Notes under the pieces: model-generated
Told to the model about the DNA's origin: nothing
Database searches by the model: none
The model's input: only the letters and a program-made list of their open reading frames with translations
DNA from: Nocardioides daeguensis
Lineage (GTDB): Bacteria > Actinomycetota > Actinomycetes > Propionibacteriales > Nocardioidaceae
NCBI RefSeq assembly: GCF_019192965.1
Contig: NZ_JAHTKU010000005.1
Coordinates: 124,001 to 188,000, forward strand
Direction of reading: 5' to 3'
Length of the DNA stretch: 64,000 bases
Position numbers and translations under genes: made by a program
Shown here: positions 44,270 through 52,731 of the stretch, piece by piece
Layout of the letters: each line of letters starts with the position of its first letter
How positions within the stretch are numbered: position 1 is the first letter of the stretch

Positions 44270-45079
44270 TCAGTCCATCCCCAGGGGGCCGTCGGCGGCG
44301 CCGGCCAGGAACTGCCGGACGAACGGGTCGTCCGACCCGAAGGCGCCCTCGGCCTCGCCGTAGTGGATGACCTTGCCCTTCCAGATCACCGCGACGTCGT
44401 CACTGACGGTCCGCGCGGTGGGGATGTCGTGGGTGATCACGATGTAGGTGCCGCCGTGCTCGGCGTGCACCTCGGCGATCAGCTGGGAGAGCAGCTTGGT
44501 CCGCACCGGGTCGAGACCGGAGTCCGGCTCGTCGAACAGCACGACGTCCGGCTTCATCACGAGGGCGCGCGCGAACCCGGCACGCTTGCGCATGCCACCG
44601 GAGATCTCGTTGGGAGCCTTGCCGATCGCCTGCTCGAGCCCGACCTCCCGGAGGCGGTCCATGACGATCTCCCGGATCTCGTCCTCGGACTTGTCGGTGT
44701 GCTTGCGGAGCGGGAACGCCACGTTGTCGTAGATGTTCATCGACCCGAACAGGGCGCCGTCCTGGAAGAGCACGCCGAAGCGGGTGCGCAGCTCGTAGCG
44801 CCGCGCCTCGGAGACCTGCCAGATGTTCTCGCCGAACACCCGCACCTCACCCGCGTCGGGCTCGAGGAGGCCGACGATGTGCTTGAGGAGGACCGACTTG
44901 CCGGTTCCGGACGGACCGAGCACGGTGGTGATGGCGTTGTCACGGAAGTTGACGCTGAGCCCGTTGAGGATGGTGGACGAGCCGAAGCTCTTGTGCACGT
45001 CACGGACCTCGACGGTGTGCTGTTCCGCGGCGACGGCCGCCTCGTCGTGCATGCCCGGACGCTCGGTGGTGAGGGTCAT
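44270..45079 (-). CDS. Mce transporter ATP-binding protein (MlaF/MceG-like)
   Basis: 269-residue ABC ATPase. Walker A LGPSGTGKSVLL, Q-loop VLFQDGALFGS, signature ISGGMRKRAGFARAL, Walker B VVLFDEPDSGLDP and H-loop ITHD are all intact. In mycobacteria the Mce ATPase (MceG/Mkl) is encoded away from the mce operons. Here it lies between yrbEB and mceA, suggesting a dedicated motor. It begins 36 bases after yrbEB. Confidence 0.92.
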   Translation of the reverse strand: MTLTTERPGMHDEAAVAAEQHTVEVRDVHKSFGSSTILNGLSVNFRDNAITTVLGPSGTGKSVLLKHIVGLLEPDAGEVRVFGENIWQVSEARRYELRTRFGVLFQDGALFGSMNIYDNVAFPLRKHTDKSEDEIREIVMDRLREVGLEQAIGKAPNEISGGMRKRAGFARALVMKPDVVLFDEPDSGLDPVRTKLLSQLIAEVHAEHGGTYIVITHDIPTARTVSDDVAVIWKGKVIHYGEAEGAFGSDDPFVRQFLAGAADGPLGMD

Positions 45080-45115
45080 CGTTGAACTCCTTCGTCCCTG
45101 GGTGTCTGGCCCCGG

Positions 45116-45970
45116 TCAGTTGCCGATGGGCGCATTGGGCGAGTTGCCGTAGAAGAGCTGGACCAGGACCATGCCGACGATGCTCACGAGCACGAGGTTG
45201 ACGAGCATGGACTGGGCGGTGGCGCGGCCGACACCGACCGGACCGCCCGACGCGGTGTAGCCGAAGTAGCAGGCCACGACGACGATCATCAGCCCGAGCA
45301 GCAGGGCCCAGACGATGGCGATCGTGAAGTCCCGGACGTTCTGGAAGAGGAACAGGAAGTACTCGAAGCCGCCCGAGGACACGGTGTTGAGCAGCTCCAC
45401 GTTGAAGAGCCAGCCGGCGCCGAAGTTGACCAGCAGGCCGACGACGAAGAGCAGGGGCATGGTGATCGCCGCGGCGATCACCCGGGTGCTGGCGAGATAG
45501 GGGACCGAACGCACGCCCATCACCTCGAGGGCGTCGATCTCCTCGCTGATCCGCATCGCGCCGAGCTCTGCCACGATCCCGCAGCCCAGCTTGGCGGCGA
45601 TGATCCAGCCGAACACGACCTGGCACATACCGCGCAGTCCCGCGACCGAGTTGACCGACGCGATCAGGCTGTCGATGCCGATGCTCGAGTAGAGGAAGTT
45701 GGCGGTCAGCCCCATGACGGCGCCCATCATGAAGAGCATGAAGACCGCGACGAGGAAGTTCTGACGGATCTGCGCGCCGCAGTGGTGCATGATCTCGGCA
45801 GGGTAGAGGCGAACGGCCGTCGGGATGTCCTTGAGCACCTGGCCGACGAACTGGACGAAGGAGCCGACGCTCTCCAGCCGTTCCGTCGTGGGATCCGGCG
45901 TGGCCGCGGCCCGCGCCGGCGGGGCGGCGGGCTCGGGGTTCGCCCCGGGGTGCTCCTGCAGGTCGGTCAT
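45116..45970 (-). CDS. Mce transporter permease YrbEB (MlaE family)
   Basis: 284-residue integral membrane permease. After a Pro/Ala-rich leader, the MlaE fold shows about five helices, the conserved AELGAMRISEEIDALEVMGV coupling segment and the C-terminal GYTASGGPVGVGRATAQSM motif. The ATG overlaps yrbEA by four bases. It pairs with YrbEA and the ATPase to energise lipid import through the Mce tube. Confidence 0.92.
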   Translation of the reverse strand: MTDLQEHPGANPEPAAPPARAAATPDPTTERLESVGSFVQFVGQVLKDIPTAVRLYPAEIMHHCGAQIRQNFLVAVFMLFMMGAVMGLTANFLYSSIGIDSLIASVNSVAGLRGMCQVVFGWIIAAKLGCGIVAELGAMRISEEIDALEVMGVRSVPYLASTRVIAAAITMPLLFVVGLLVNFGAGWLFNVELLNTVSSGGFEYFLFLFQNVRDFTIAIVWALLLGLMIVVVACYFGYTASGGPVGVGRATAQSMLVNLVLVSIVGMVLVQLFYGNSPNAPIGN

Positions 45971-46830
45971 CGGAAGGCTCCCAGGTTGGGGAAGAGGCCC
46001 AGGAGGAGCGCGTTGAACGCGAGCTGCAGGACCCAGACGGCCAGGAAGGCGATCACGACCGCCTGGTTCACGCTGCGCCCCAGCCCGATCGCGCCACCGG
46101 AGGCGGTGAAGCCCTTGTAGCAGCACACCGTGCCGATCAGCAGACCGATCAGGAAGCTCTCGACGACCACGGCGACGATCGAGCCGGGCGAGACGTTGGA
46201 GAACAGGTTGGAGTAGAAGTGCTCGCTCGGCATGGACGCGACGTAGAGACCGCCGACGTTCATCGAGAAGACGGTGACCAGGAGCGACGGCACGGCCAGC
46301 AACGTCGTGATGAAGGTGATCGACAGCACCCGGGGCACCGCGAGGTCACGGACGGGATCGATGCCCATCACCATCATCGCGTCGATCTCCTCACGCACCT
46401 TGCGAGCGCCGACGTCGGAGGTGAGCGCGGTGCCGATCACCCCGGCCACGACCATGGAGTCGATCCAGATCGTGAAGGTGCGCATGCTCTGCAGGAGGAG
46501 CAGCGGACCGAACAGCTGGTTGGCTCCGGCCATGTCGAAGAACTGCACCGTCAGGATCGACATGAAGATGAGGAAGCCGAAGAGGGCGAACACGATCGGC
46601 ACCCACGCGCGCTTGATCGTGACGTGCATGTCCTCCACCACCTGGCCCCAGTAGCCCCGGGGTTGCGTGATCGCGCTCCTGAGGATGCGTCCCAGCAGCT
46701 GGGCCATGCCCCCGGCCTCCGAGACGGGCCCGCGGACCACGCCGGGCAGACGCCCGACGAGACGGCTACCGCGGCCGTCGTACGGACCGACCGGACGAAT
46801 CCGGCGGGCCGCGCTCGACTCGACAGTCAT
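45967..46830 (-). CDS. Mce transporter permease YrbEA (MlaE family)
   Basis: 287-residue MlaE-type permease: helices around VFALFGFLIFMSILTVQFFD, the coupling segment VGARKVREEIDAMMVMGIDP and GFTASGGAIGLGRSVNQAVV. The ATG at 46828-46830 is preferred (AAGGTG five bases upstream); an ATG at 46849-46851 has no good ribosome site. First gene of an apparent 15-kb operon (two permeases, ATPase, six Mce proteins, RND, foldase, ferredoxin reductase). Confidence 0.9.
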   Translation of the reverse strand: MTVESSAARRIRPVGPYDGRGSRLVGRLPGVVRGPVSEAGGMAQLLGRILRSAITQPRGYWGQVVEDMHVTIKRAWVPIVFALFGFLIFMSILTVQFFDMAGANQLFGPLLLLQSMRTFTIWIDSMVVAGVIGTALTSDVGARKVREEIDAMMVMGIDPVRDLAVPRVLSITFITTLLAVPSLLVTVFSMNVGGLYVASMPSEHFYSNLFSNVSPGSIVAVVVESFLIGLLIGTVCCYKGFTASGGAIGLGRSVNQAVVIAFLAVWVLQLAFNALLLGLFPNLGAFR

Positions 46831-46934
46831 CAACTCACCTTGCTCCCCCATGACGGCCGGTTTCCCGATACCCAGCTGCGTGGCTGGCGTCACATCGATA
46901 ACGGATGCGGACCACTGCTGTTACGGACGCTATC

Positions 46935-46947
46935 CTCAATACTTTAG
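46935..46947. promoter_or_regulatory. Regulon palindrome, site 5 (mce operon)
   Basis: CTCAA-TAC-TTTAG followed by GTTTAG; one mismatch between arms. It is 104 bases upstream of yrbEA and 24 bases beyond the stop of the alcohol dehydrogenase gene. The weakest of the set together with site 11. Confidence 0.5.
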
Positions 46948-46971
46948 GTTTAGGACGGCGTCGGACGGCTC

Positions 46972-48087
46972 TCAGAAGTCGATCACTCCGCGCAGGTTCA
47001 CGCCGGCGTGCATGTCGGCGTAGCCCTGGTTGATCTCCTCCAGGGAGTAGCGCCGGGTGATGAGCTCCTCGAGCTTGAGGTGGCCCTCGCGGTAGAGCCG
47101 GAGCAGGTCCTCGACGGCCCGCGTCGGCTGCATCATGCCGAACAGCGAGCCCTGGATCCGCTTCTGGTACATCGCCAGCTCGAACAGGCTGACGGGGATG
47201 CCGTACTCGACGACATTGCCCATGCTCGTCAGCACGACGGTGCCGGCCTTCCGGATCGAGGCGAACGCCTCGGCCACGTGCTCACCGGTCACCACGCCGA
47301 CGGTGACGATGGCCGAGTCGGCGCCCTGGCCGTTGGTCAGTGCCTGGGCGAGGTCGGTGGCCTGCTGCATGTTCTCGAAGGCGTCCGTGGCGCCGAGCTC
47401 GAGCGCCTTGTCGCGGTGGAACGGGGCCGGGTCGACCGCGATGATGCGCGATGCGCCGGCGAACTTCGCGCCCTGGACGGCGTTGATGCCGATGCCGCCC
47501 ACGCCCATCACGATGACGACGTCCCCGGGACGCACGGCCGCCGCGTTGACCGCCGAGCCCCACCCTGTCGGGACGCCGCAGCCGACGAGAGCGGCGACCG
47601 AGAGCGGGATGTCGGGATCGATCTTGATCGCGCCCCACTCCGGCAGGACGGAGTACTCCGAGAAGGTCGAGACCAGCGAGCACTGACCCACATCGGCACC
47701 GTCCTCGGTGTGCAGCCGGAAGGTGCCGTCCAGCTGGGTGCCGAGCATCATGTAGGCGCCGTTGTCACAGAGGTTCTGCATCCCGCGCGCACACCAGGTG
47801 CAGCGGCCGCAGCCCGGGATGAAGGCAGCGACGACGTGGTCCCCGACCTTCAGGTCGCGCACGCCGGGGCCCACCTTCTCGACCACGCCGGCGCCCTCGT
47901 GGCCGCCGCAGAAGGGATAGGCCAGCGCCGGCACGTCGCCCTTGGCGTAGTGGTCGTCGGAGTGGCACAGGCCGGCGTGCTGGAAGCGCACCAGGACCTC
48001 GAACTCCTTGGGGTCGTCGACCTCGACGTCGATGATCTCCCACTTCCCGGGGGCGTCGAACAGGACCGCCGCACGCGACTTCACCAC
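46972..48087 (-). CDS. NDMA-dependent (mycofactocin-linked) zinc alcohol dehydrogenase
   Basis: 371-residue zinc-dependent medium-chain dehydrogenase. Catalytic-zinc ligands are the cysteine in GLCHSDDH and the histidine in GGHEGAG. The structural zinc site is CGRCTWCARGMQNLC. The Rossmann motif is GVGGIGINAVQGAKFAGAS. GMMQPTRAVEDLLRLYREGH matches the nicotinoprotein NDMA-dependent subgroup, whose tightly bound NADH is recycled by mycofactocin. It could therefore oxidise an alcohol made by the neighbouring P450, using the cofactor encoded at the left of the window. GTG start after GAGAGG. Confidence 0.9.
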   Translation of the reverse strand: MVKSRAAVLFDAPGKWEIIDVEVDDPKEFEVLVRFQHAGLCHSDDHYAKGDVPALAYPFCGGHEGAGVVEKVGPGVRDLKVGDHVVAAFIPGCGRCTWCARGMQNLCDNGAYMMLGTQLDGTFRLHTEDGADVGQCSLVSTFSEYSVLPEWGAIKIDPDIPLSVAALVGCGVPTGWGSAVNAAAVRPGDVVIVMGVGGIGINAVQGAKFAGASRIIAVDPAPFHRDKALELGATDAFENMQQATDLAQALTNGQGADSAIVTVGVVTGEHVAEAFASIRKAGTVVLTSMGNVVEYGIPVSLFELAMYQKRIQGSLFGMMQPTRAVEDLLRLYREGHLKLEELITRRYSLEEINQGYADMHAGVNLRGVIDF

Positions 48088-48129
48088 TGGGGACCGACCT
48101 CTCTGCGGCTCACGCCGCCGACGTTTTAT

Positions 48130-48142
48130 CTATTGTCATTAG
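48130..48142. promoter_or_regulatory. Regulon palindrome, site 6 (NDMA-dependent alcohol dehydrogenase)
   Basis: CTATT-GTC-ATTAG, preceded by TTTTAT, 42 bases upstream of the dehydrogenase start. Both flanks are AT-rich against a very GC-rich background. Confidence 0.7.
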
Positions 48143-48211
48143 TCTGTAACCCGGGTGTGACGGATGTCAACACCTAACGTCATTCGGTTTTGTCGAACGT
48201 GGCGTAAAATG

Positions 48212-48250
48212 CGCGGCTCCCCCGCCGGCGTGGCCGACGGGGGAGCCGCG
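48212..48250 (-). terminator. Terminator hairpin after the P450/SCP2 operon
   Basis: Perfect 13-bp stem (CGCGGCTCCCCCG / CGGGGGAGCCGCG) around a 13-base loop, 45 bases beyond the SCP2 stop. On the minus strand it is followed by CATTTTACG, a short T-run, so it resembles an intrinsic terminator for this leftward operon. Confidence 0.8.
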
Positions 48251-48295
48251 AGTCGCGGTGCACGCCACGCAGGGAGGCCCCTGGGTGGCGCGGTC

Positions 48296-48685
48296 TCACT
48301 CGAACTCGATCTTGCCCATGGTCTCCTGGATGTACATGAAGGCCGGCATGTTCTTGAGCATCTGCGCCATCTTGCCGCGCACGCGCAGCTTGCCGCGGGT
48401 CATCGCGACGGTGGGGTTGATGCTGCCGTCGAAGCAGCCCCGCCACACGTCGCTGCTGCCGCTGATCAGGAAGTCGGCGCTGTCCAGGTCCTCCTGCGAG
48501 GCGTTCCGGACGGCCACGACCTTGCCCTTCTCGAAGCTGACGTAGAACTGGCCCTCGACCGGGGCCTCGTACTTGTAGGCCATGTTGAAGTCGATGTTCT
48601 TGCCCTTGTCGGCCCACACGGGGTCGTCGTTCAGGGCAGCGCCCATGGCCTCGTAGAACTCGACGGTTCCCAGCTTGACTGCCAT
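48296..48685 (-). CDS. SCP2 sterol-binding-domain protein
   Basis: 129-residue stand-alone SCP2-like domain. GQFYVSFEKGKVVAVRNASQ and the C-terminal GKLRVRGKMAQMLKNMPAF are typical; the fold binds sterols, acyl-CoAs or other lipids in a hydrophobic tunnel. It follows the P450 gene by 38 bases and probably presents or buffers the hydrophobic substrate for the oxidation pathway. Confidence 0.87.
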   Translation of the reverse strand: MAVKLGTVEFYEAMGAALNDDPVWADKGKNIDFNMAYKYEAPVEGQFYVSFEKGKVVAVRNASQEDLDSADFLISGSSDVWRGCFDGSINPTVAMTRGKLRVRGKMAQMLKNMPAFMYIQETMGKIEFE

Positions 48686-48723
48686 CGTGGTGTCTCCTTG
48701 TCGTGCGTTGGTTTCGGGCGGGG

Positions 48724-49941
48724 TCAGACCGACTCGCCGATGATCAGCGGGAGGGTCAGGACCCCCTTCACCTGGCTGAGGTGGCGCACCGGCGGGTCGG
48801 CGGGGTCGAGCCGGTAGTCAGGGATCCGGCGGTGCAGCTCCTCGAAGGCGATCCGCAGCTCCAGTCGGGCCAGGTGCGACCCGACGCACCGGTGGTTACC
48901 GGCACCGAACGCGATGTGCGGGTTCGGGTCGCGGGTCAGGTCGACGGTGTCGGGATCCGGGAACTGGTCGCCGTCGTGGTTGGCCGACGCGAACGGGATC
49001 AGGATCTTGTCGCCGGCCTTGAGCTGCACGCCGTCGAGGACGTAGTCCTCCTTCACGACCCGGGCCGGGCACACGGCCGACTCCCAGCGCAGCATCTCCT
49101 CGACCGCCGTCGGCACCAGCGACAGGTCCCCGACCAGCTGCTTGCGGACCTCCGGGTGCTCGGCCATGTAGATGACGGTGTGGGCGAGCTGACCCTGGAC
49201 CGTGTGCAGCCCCCCGATGAGGAACAGGAACAGGATGTTGAGCACCTCGAACTGGGTCAGCTCGCGGTCCTCGAACCGGCCGTTGATGAGGATCTGCGTG
49301 ATGTCCTCGGCGTCGCCGCTGTCAGCCCGCTCGTCGATCATCTCGGCGAAGTAGGCGTAGACCTCCATGGCCGCCGCGGTCCGGACCTCGGTCGCGCGCT
49401 CCTCGTCCGCCCCCGGCTCGCCCAGCACGATCGTGTCCGCCCAGTGGTTGAACTTCTCGGAGTCGCCGAGGTCCCAGCCCATCAGTGCGAGGAAGACCTT
49501 GCTGGGCAGGGCCCGGGCGAAGGCGTCGATGAAGTCGACCTTCTCGTGCTTCAGCATCTCGTCGATCAGCTCGTTGGTGATCTCGCGGATGCGGGGCTCG
49601 AGATCGGCCATCCGCTTCGGCGAGAACAGCGGGTTGATCAGCTTGCGGTAGATCTGGTGGTCCGGCGGGTCCACCTCGATCGGGATCATCGGGCCGTCCT
49701 GGCCGATCGTGCCGGGCACGTTGACCGACTCGCTCGAGAAGACGCCCGGGTTGCGGAGGACCTCGTGGATGGTGTCGTACTTGGTCGCCACCCAGTGGCC
49801 GCCGTAGCGCGGGCTGTGCGCGACCGGGCACTTCTCCCTCATCTCGGCGTAGACGTCGTAGACGGTGTCGGCGATGTCGGGAGAGTGGATGTCGAAGTCG
49901 TAGCTGATCTCGGCGCTCTCGGCGTCCTTGAGCTCGGACAT
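48724..49941 (-). CDS. Cytochrome P450 (class I, soluble)
   Basis: 405-residue soluble P450 monooxygenase. Heme ligand motif FGAGNHRCVGSHLA, ExxR-type helix K in VEEMLRWES, and meander are present. The I-helix reads FLIGGLHTVQGQL: the acid before the conserved threonine (Asp251 in P450cam) is His, so proton delivery may differ. Adjacent genes encode its likely redox partner (3Fe-4S ferredoxin, 27 bases upstream), an aldehyde dehydrogenase and an SCP2 protein. A hydroxylation start to degradation of a hydrophobic compound is likely; the substrate cannot be named. Confidence 0.92.
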   Translation of the reverse strand: MSELKDAESAEISYDFDIHSPDIADTVYDVYAEMREKCPVAHSPRYGGHWVATKYDTIHEVLRNPGVFSSESVNVPGTIGQDGPMIPIEVDPPDHQIYRKLINPLFSPKRMADLEPRIREITNELIDEMLKHEKVDFIDAFARALPSKVFLALMGWDLGDSEKFNHWADTIVLGEPGADEERATEVRTAAAMEVYAYFAEMIDERADSGDAEDITQILINGRFEDRELTQFEVLNILFLFLIGGLHTVQGQLAHTVIYMAEHPEVRKQLVGDLSLVPTAVEEMLRWESAVCPARVVKEDYVLDGVQLKAGDKILIPFASANHDGDQFPDPDTVDLTRDPNPHIAFGAGNHRCVGSHLARLELRIAFEELHRRIPDYRLDPADPPVRHLSQVKGVLTLPLIIGESV

Positions 49942-49968
49942 GGGCCTTCCTTTCGTGTGAGCGGGCGA

Positions 49969-50178
49969 CTACGGGGTCGCGACGACGGTGATGGCCCGCT
50001 CGGGGCAGTTGTTGACGGCCCGGTCGAGCTCGGCGAGCTCGGCCGGCGTCCTCGCGGCGCCGATCACGATCGGGAAGCCGTCGTCGTCACTGTCGAAGAC
50101 GTCGGGGTCGGTCATGTAGCAGCGGCCGTGGCCCTTGCATGCCTCGCGGTCGACGCTGGCGGTGCTGGTCTCGCTCAT
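49969..50178 (-). CDS. Small 3Fe-4S-type ferredoxin
   Basis: 69-residue ferredoxin of the kind paired with actinobacterial P450s. Cluster ligands are in CKGHGRCYM and NCPERAI; the C-x5-C spacing, with His/Gly in place of the middle cysteine, indicates a 3Fe-4S cluster. The ATG at 50176-50178 is chosen for normal family length; it is four bases after the aldehyde dehydrogenase stop. It should shuttle electrons from a ferredoxin reductase (53992-55221 or 31215-32885) to the P450. Confidence 0.9.
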   Translation of the reverse strand: MSETSTASVDREACKGHGRCYMTDPDVFDSDDDGFPIVIGAARTPAELAELDRAVNNCPERAITVVATP

Positions 50179-50182
50179 CAGG

Positions 50183-51682
50183 TCACTCCCATTCGCTGCC
50201 GACGACGCCGTAGGCACGGACGTCGAGGTTGGTGTCGAGCGCGGTGAAGAGGCTCCGGGTCTTGGTGTAGGCGAACAGGCCGTCGCGGCCGTTCTCCTGG
50301 CCGACGCCGCTCATGCCCTTCCCGGCGAGCGGCGTCCGCATCACATCGGCCTGGGCGACGTCGTTGATCCAGGTCAACCCACCGCGCACCCGCAGGGCCA
50401 CCTCACGGGCGCGCACCAGGTCGGTCCCCCACACCGCGGCAGCCAGGCCGTACGGCGTGTCGTTCGCGATCCGGACGGCGTCGTCGACGTCGGAGTAGCG
50501 GATCACCGAGAGGACGGGGCCGAAGATCTCCTCGGCGGCCGCAGGGTTGCGGTTGTCGATGTCGACGATGACCGTCGGGCTGACGTAGTAGCCGCCCTCG
50601 GGCACGCCCGTCGGCGGCTGCCCGCCGACGATCGCGCGGCCACCCTGCTCGATCGAGGCCGCGACGATCTTCTCGATCCGGGTCCGCGCGGCGGCCGAGA
50701 TCACCGGACCGACGTCGGTGGTGAACTCCGCGGCCGGGCCGAGCTGCAGCGCGCCGGCGCGCTCGGCGAGGAGCTCGACGAACTCGTCGTACCGGGCGTC
50801 GGGAACGAGCATCCGGGTGGTCGCGACACAGGCCTGGCCGGCGTGCATCATGCTGCTGAACAGGGTGCCCCGGACGGCCAGCTCCGCGTCGGCGTCGGGC
50901 AGCACCACGGCCGGCGACTTGCCGCCGAGCTCGAGCACGACCTCCTTGGCCGTGGCCGCGGCCGCGGCCATGATCCGGGTGCCGACGGCGGTGCTCCCGG
51001 TGAAGCTGATCAGGTCGACAGCGGGGTGGGCCACGAGCGCCTCGCCGGCCACTCGGTCGCCGTGCACGATGTTGAGCACGCCCGGCGGCAGCTCGGCCGC
51101 GATCGCGGCGGCCGCCAGGGCGTCGGGGCCGACCGGCGTCAGCGGCGAGGGCTTGAGGACCACGGTGTTGCCCGCGAGCAGCGCGGGGGCGACCTTCCAC
51201 ACGCACATGAACAGCGGGAAGTTGTAGGGCGTGAAGGCGCCCACCACGCCGACCGGCTCGCGATGCAGCTCCCACTGGCCGAGACCGGGGTTCGCCTGCA
51301 GCGGGAACGCCTCCGGCTCCTCGAGGAGGTGCGCCATCTCGGCGAAGTCGCGCAGGTGCGCCATCGGCGCACCGACCTGCAGCATCGGGCAGAACCGCGC
51401 AGTGGCTCCGGTGTCGGCGACCAGGTCGTCGACCAGCGTGTCGAAGCTCTGCTCGAGCGCGGACGCCAGACGTCGCAGCGCCTCGGCGCGGTCGCGCACG
51501 GACCACCGCGACCACGGGCCCTCGTCGAAGGCCCTGCGGGCCGCGGCGACCGCGGAGTCGATGACCTCGGCGCCCGAGTCCGGGACGTGGCCGAAGACCT
51601 CGCCCGTCGACGGGTCGTCGACGGGGATGACGCCGGGCGCCTCGACCCAACGTCCATCGATGAAGTTGCTGAAGGCACGCAT
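50183..51682 (-). CDS. Aldehyde dehydrogenase family protein, P450 operon
   Basis: 499-residue aldehyde dehydrogenase. FTPYNFPLF is the cofactor-pocket motif, LELGGKSPAVVL has the general-base glutamate, and MHAGQACVATTRML the catalytic cysteine. The ATG at 51680-51682 follows GAGGA by eight bases; upstream ATG/GTG codons lack ribosome sites. First gene of the leftward ALDH-ferredoxin-P450-SCP2 operon. With the alcohol dehydrogenase to the left it completes a route P450 alcohol, aldehyde, acid. Confidence 0.9.
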   Translation of the reverse strand: MRAFSNFIDGRWVEAPGVIPVDDPSTGEVFGHVPDSGAEVIDSAVAAARRAFDEGPWSRWSVRDRAEALRRLASALEQSFDTLVDDLVADTGATARFCPMLQVGAPMAHLRDFAEMAHLLEEPEAFPLQANPGLGQWELHREPVGVVGAFTPYNFPLFMCVWKVAPALLAGNTVVLKPSPLTPVGPDALAAAAIAAELPPGVLNIVHGDRVAGEALVAHPAVDLISFTGSTAVGTRIMAAAAATAKEVVLELGGKSPAVVLPDADAELAVRGTLFSSMMHAGQACVATTRMLVPDARYDEFVELLAERAGALQLGPAAEFTTDVGPVISAAARTRIEKIVAASIEQGGRAIVGGQPPTGVPEGGYYVSPTVIVDIDNRNPAAAEEIFGPVLSVIRYSDVDDAVRIANDTPYGLAAAVWGTDLVRAREVALRVRGGLTWINDVAQADVMRTPLAGKGMSGVGQENGRDGLFAYTKTRSLFTALDTNLDVRAYGVVGSEWE

Positions 51683-51778
51683 CGCGCTCGTCCTCATTTC
51701 ATGGTCCAGGTCACCAGGACTCCGGACCGGTGCGGGTTTCGGCCTCACTGGAGGGTGACCACCGTCACGAGCCGAAAC

Positions 51779-51791
51779 CTTATTGGATTAG
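51779..51791. promoter_or_regulatory. Regulon palindrome, site 7 (ALDH/ferredoxin/P450/SCP2 operon)
   Basis: CTTAT-TGG-ATTAG followed by TTTTAAG, 96 bases upstream of the aldehyde dehydrogenase start. The intergenic region contains no gene. Confidence 0.7.
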
Positions 51792-51852
51792 TTTTAAGTC
51801 GTCAACGCTTTTCGGAGACCGGCGTCACATCTCTTCTCGGGACGCGCGTCGG

Positions 51853-52731
51853 TCAGACGGCGAGTGCGTACAGGTGGTCGCTCTGGTCGTGCTCGAAGCC
51901 GAGCTCTCGACTCACTGCGACGAAGTCGTCGACCAACGCGTCCACGAACAGCTGGGCGACGCGGGCACCGCGCGCCTGCGCCTCGATCAGCCCCTGCCCG
52001 AGCAGCACCCGCAGCGCGTCCCGGGAGACGCGCGGATCCTCGACCGCGAGGCCTGCCGTGACGGGGACCGTCGCGCCGACCCCCAGTCGTACGGCGCCAG
52101 GGACGCCGCCCACCGAGAGCAGCTCGCTCGCCGCCCGCAGCACGGCGAGCTCGTGCGGCGCCATCGCGTCCTCATGGCCCGGCACCAGCACGGGCGGCCG
52201 ACCCGGGGCCGGGTCGAGCCGGACCTCGGCCCGCTCGGCGCGGTAGGGCCGCGAGCCACCGAGCAGGCGCAGCGTCTTGAACACACCGTGCTCGACACGT
52301 GCCCCGAAGCGACGCGCCATCCGCTCGGCCGCGGGGTGGGCGCCGTGCGACCACGACCGGACCTCGCGCAGGCCCGGCAGGGCCGACCAGCCGTCCGGTC
52401 CGGCGAGGAGCTCGGCCATCAGGGTGGCGATCCCGTGCGAGCGGAACTCGGGGCGCACGACGAGCTGGACGTCACCCACGCCATCGACCAGGTCGAGGCG
52501 CAGGTAGGCGACCAACGGGACGTCGGGCAGCGCGTCCAGGGCCCCGCTCCCCCGCTGCCCCACGGGGGCGATGGTGACGACGAGGTGGCGCACGGACCCC
52601 ACCCCCGGCGCGCTCGGCCGGGCCGTGGAGAAGCCCGCCTCCGCGTCGTACTCGACCGCGAGGGCGAGCATGTCCTCGACCGCAGCCTGCCGCTCCGCGT
52701 CCAGCGCGTCGAACCAGGCCAGCTCGATCAT
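51853..52731 (-). CDS. GNAT acetyltransferase resembling mycothiol synthase
   Basis: 292-residue protein with two GNAT-like halves, as in MshD (mycothiol synthase). The first half has QLVVRPEFRSHGIATLMAEL, an acetyl-CoA-binding loop. The second ends ARVAQLFVDALVDDFVAVSR and ELGFEHDQSDHLYAL, close in layout to the MshD C-terminus. The ATG overlaps the Rieske gene stop by four bases, an unexpected partnership. It may be a paralogue that acylates a pathway amine or conjugate; it need not be the housekeeping MshD. Confidence 0.7.
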   Translation of the reverse strand: MIELAWFDALDAERQAAVEDMLALAVEYDAEAGFSTARPSAPGVGSVRHLVVTIAPVGQRGSGALDALPDVPLVAYLRLDLVDGVGDVQLVVRPEFRSHGIATLMAELLAGPDGWSALPGLREVRSWSHGAHPAAERMARRFGARVEHGVFKTLRLLGGSRPYRAERAEVRLDPAPGRPPVLVPGHEDAMAPHELAVLRAASELLSVGGVPGAVRLGVGATVPVTAGLAVEDPRVSRDALRVLLGQGLIEAQARGARVAQLFVDALVDDFVAVSRELGFEHDQSDHLYALAV

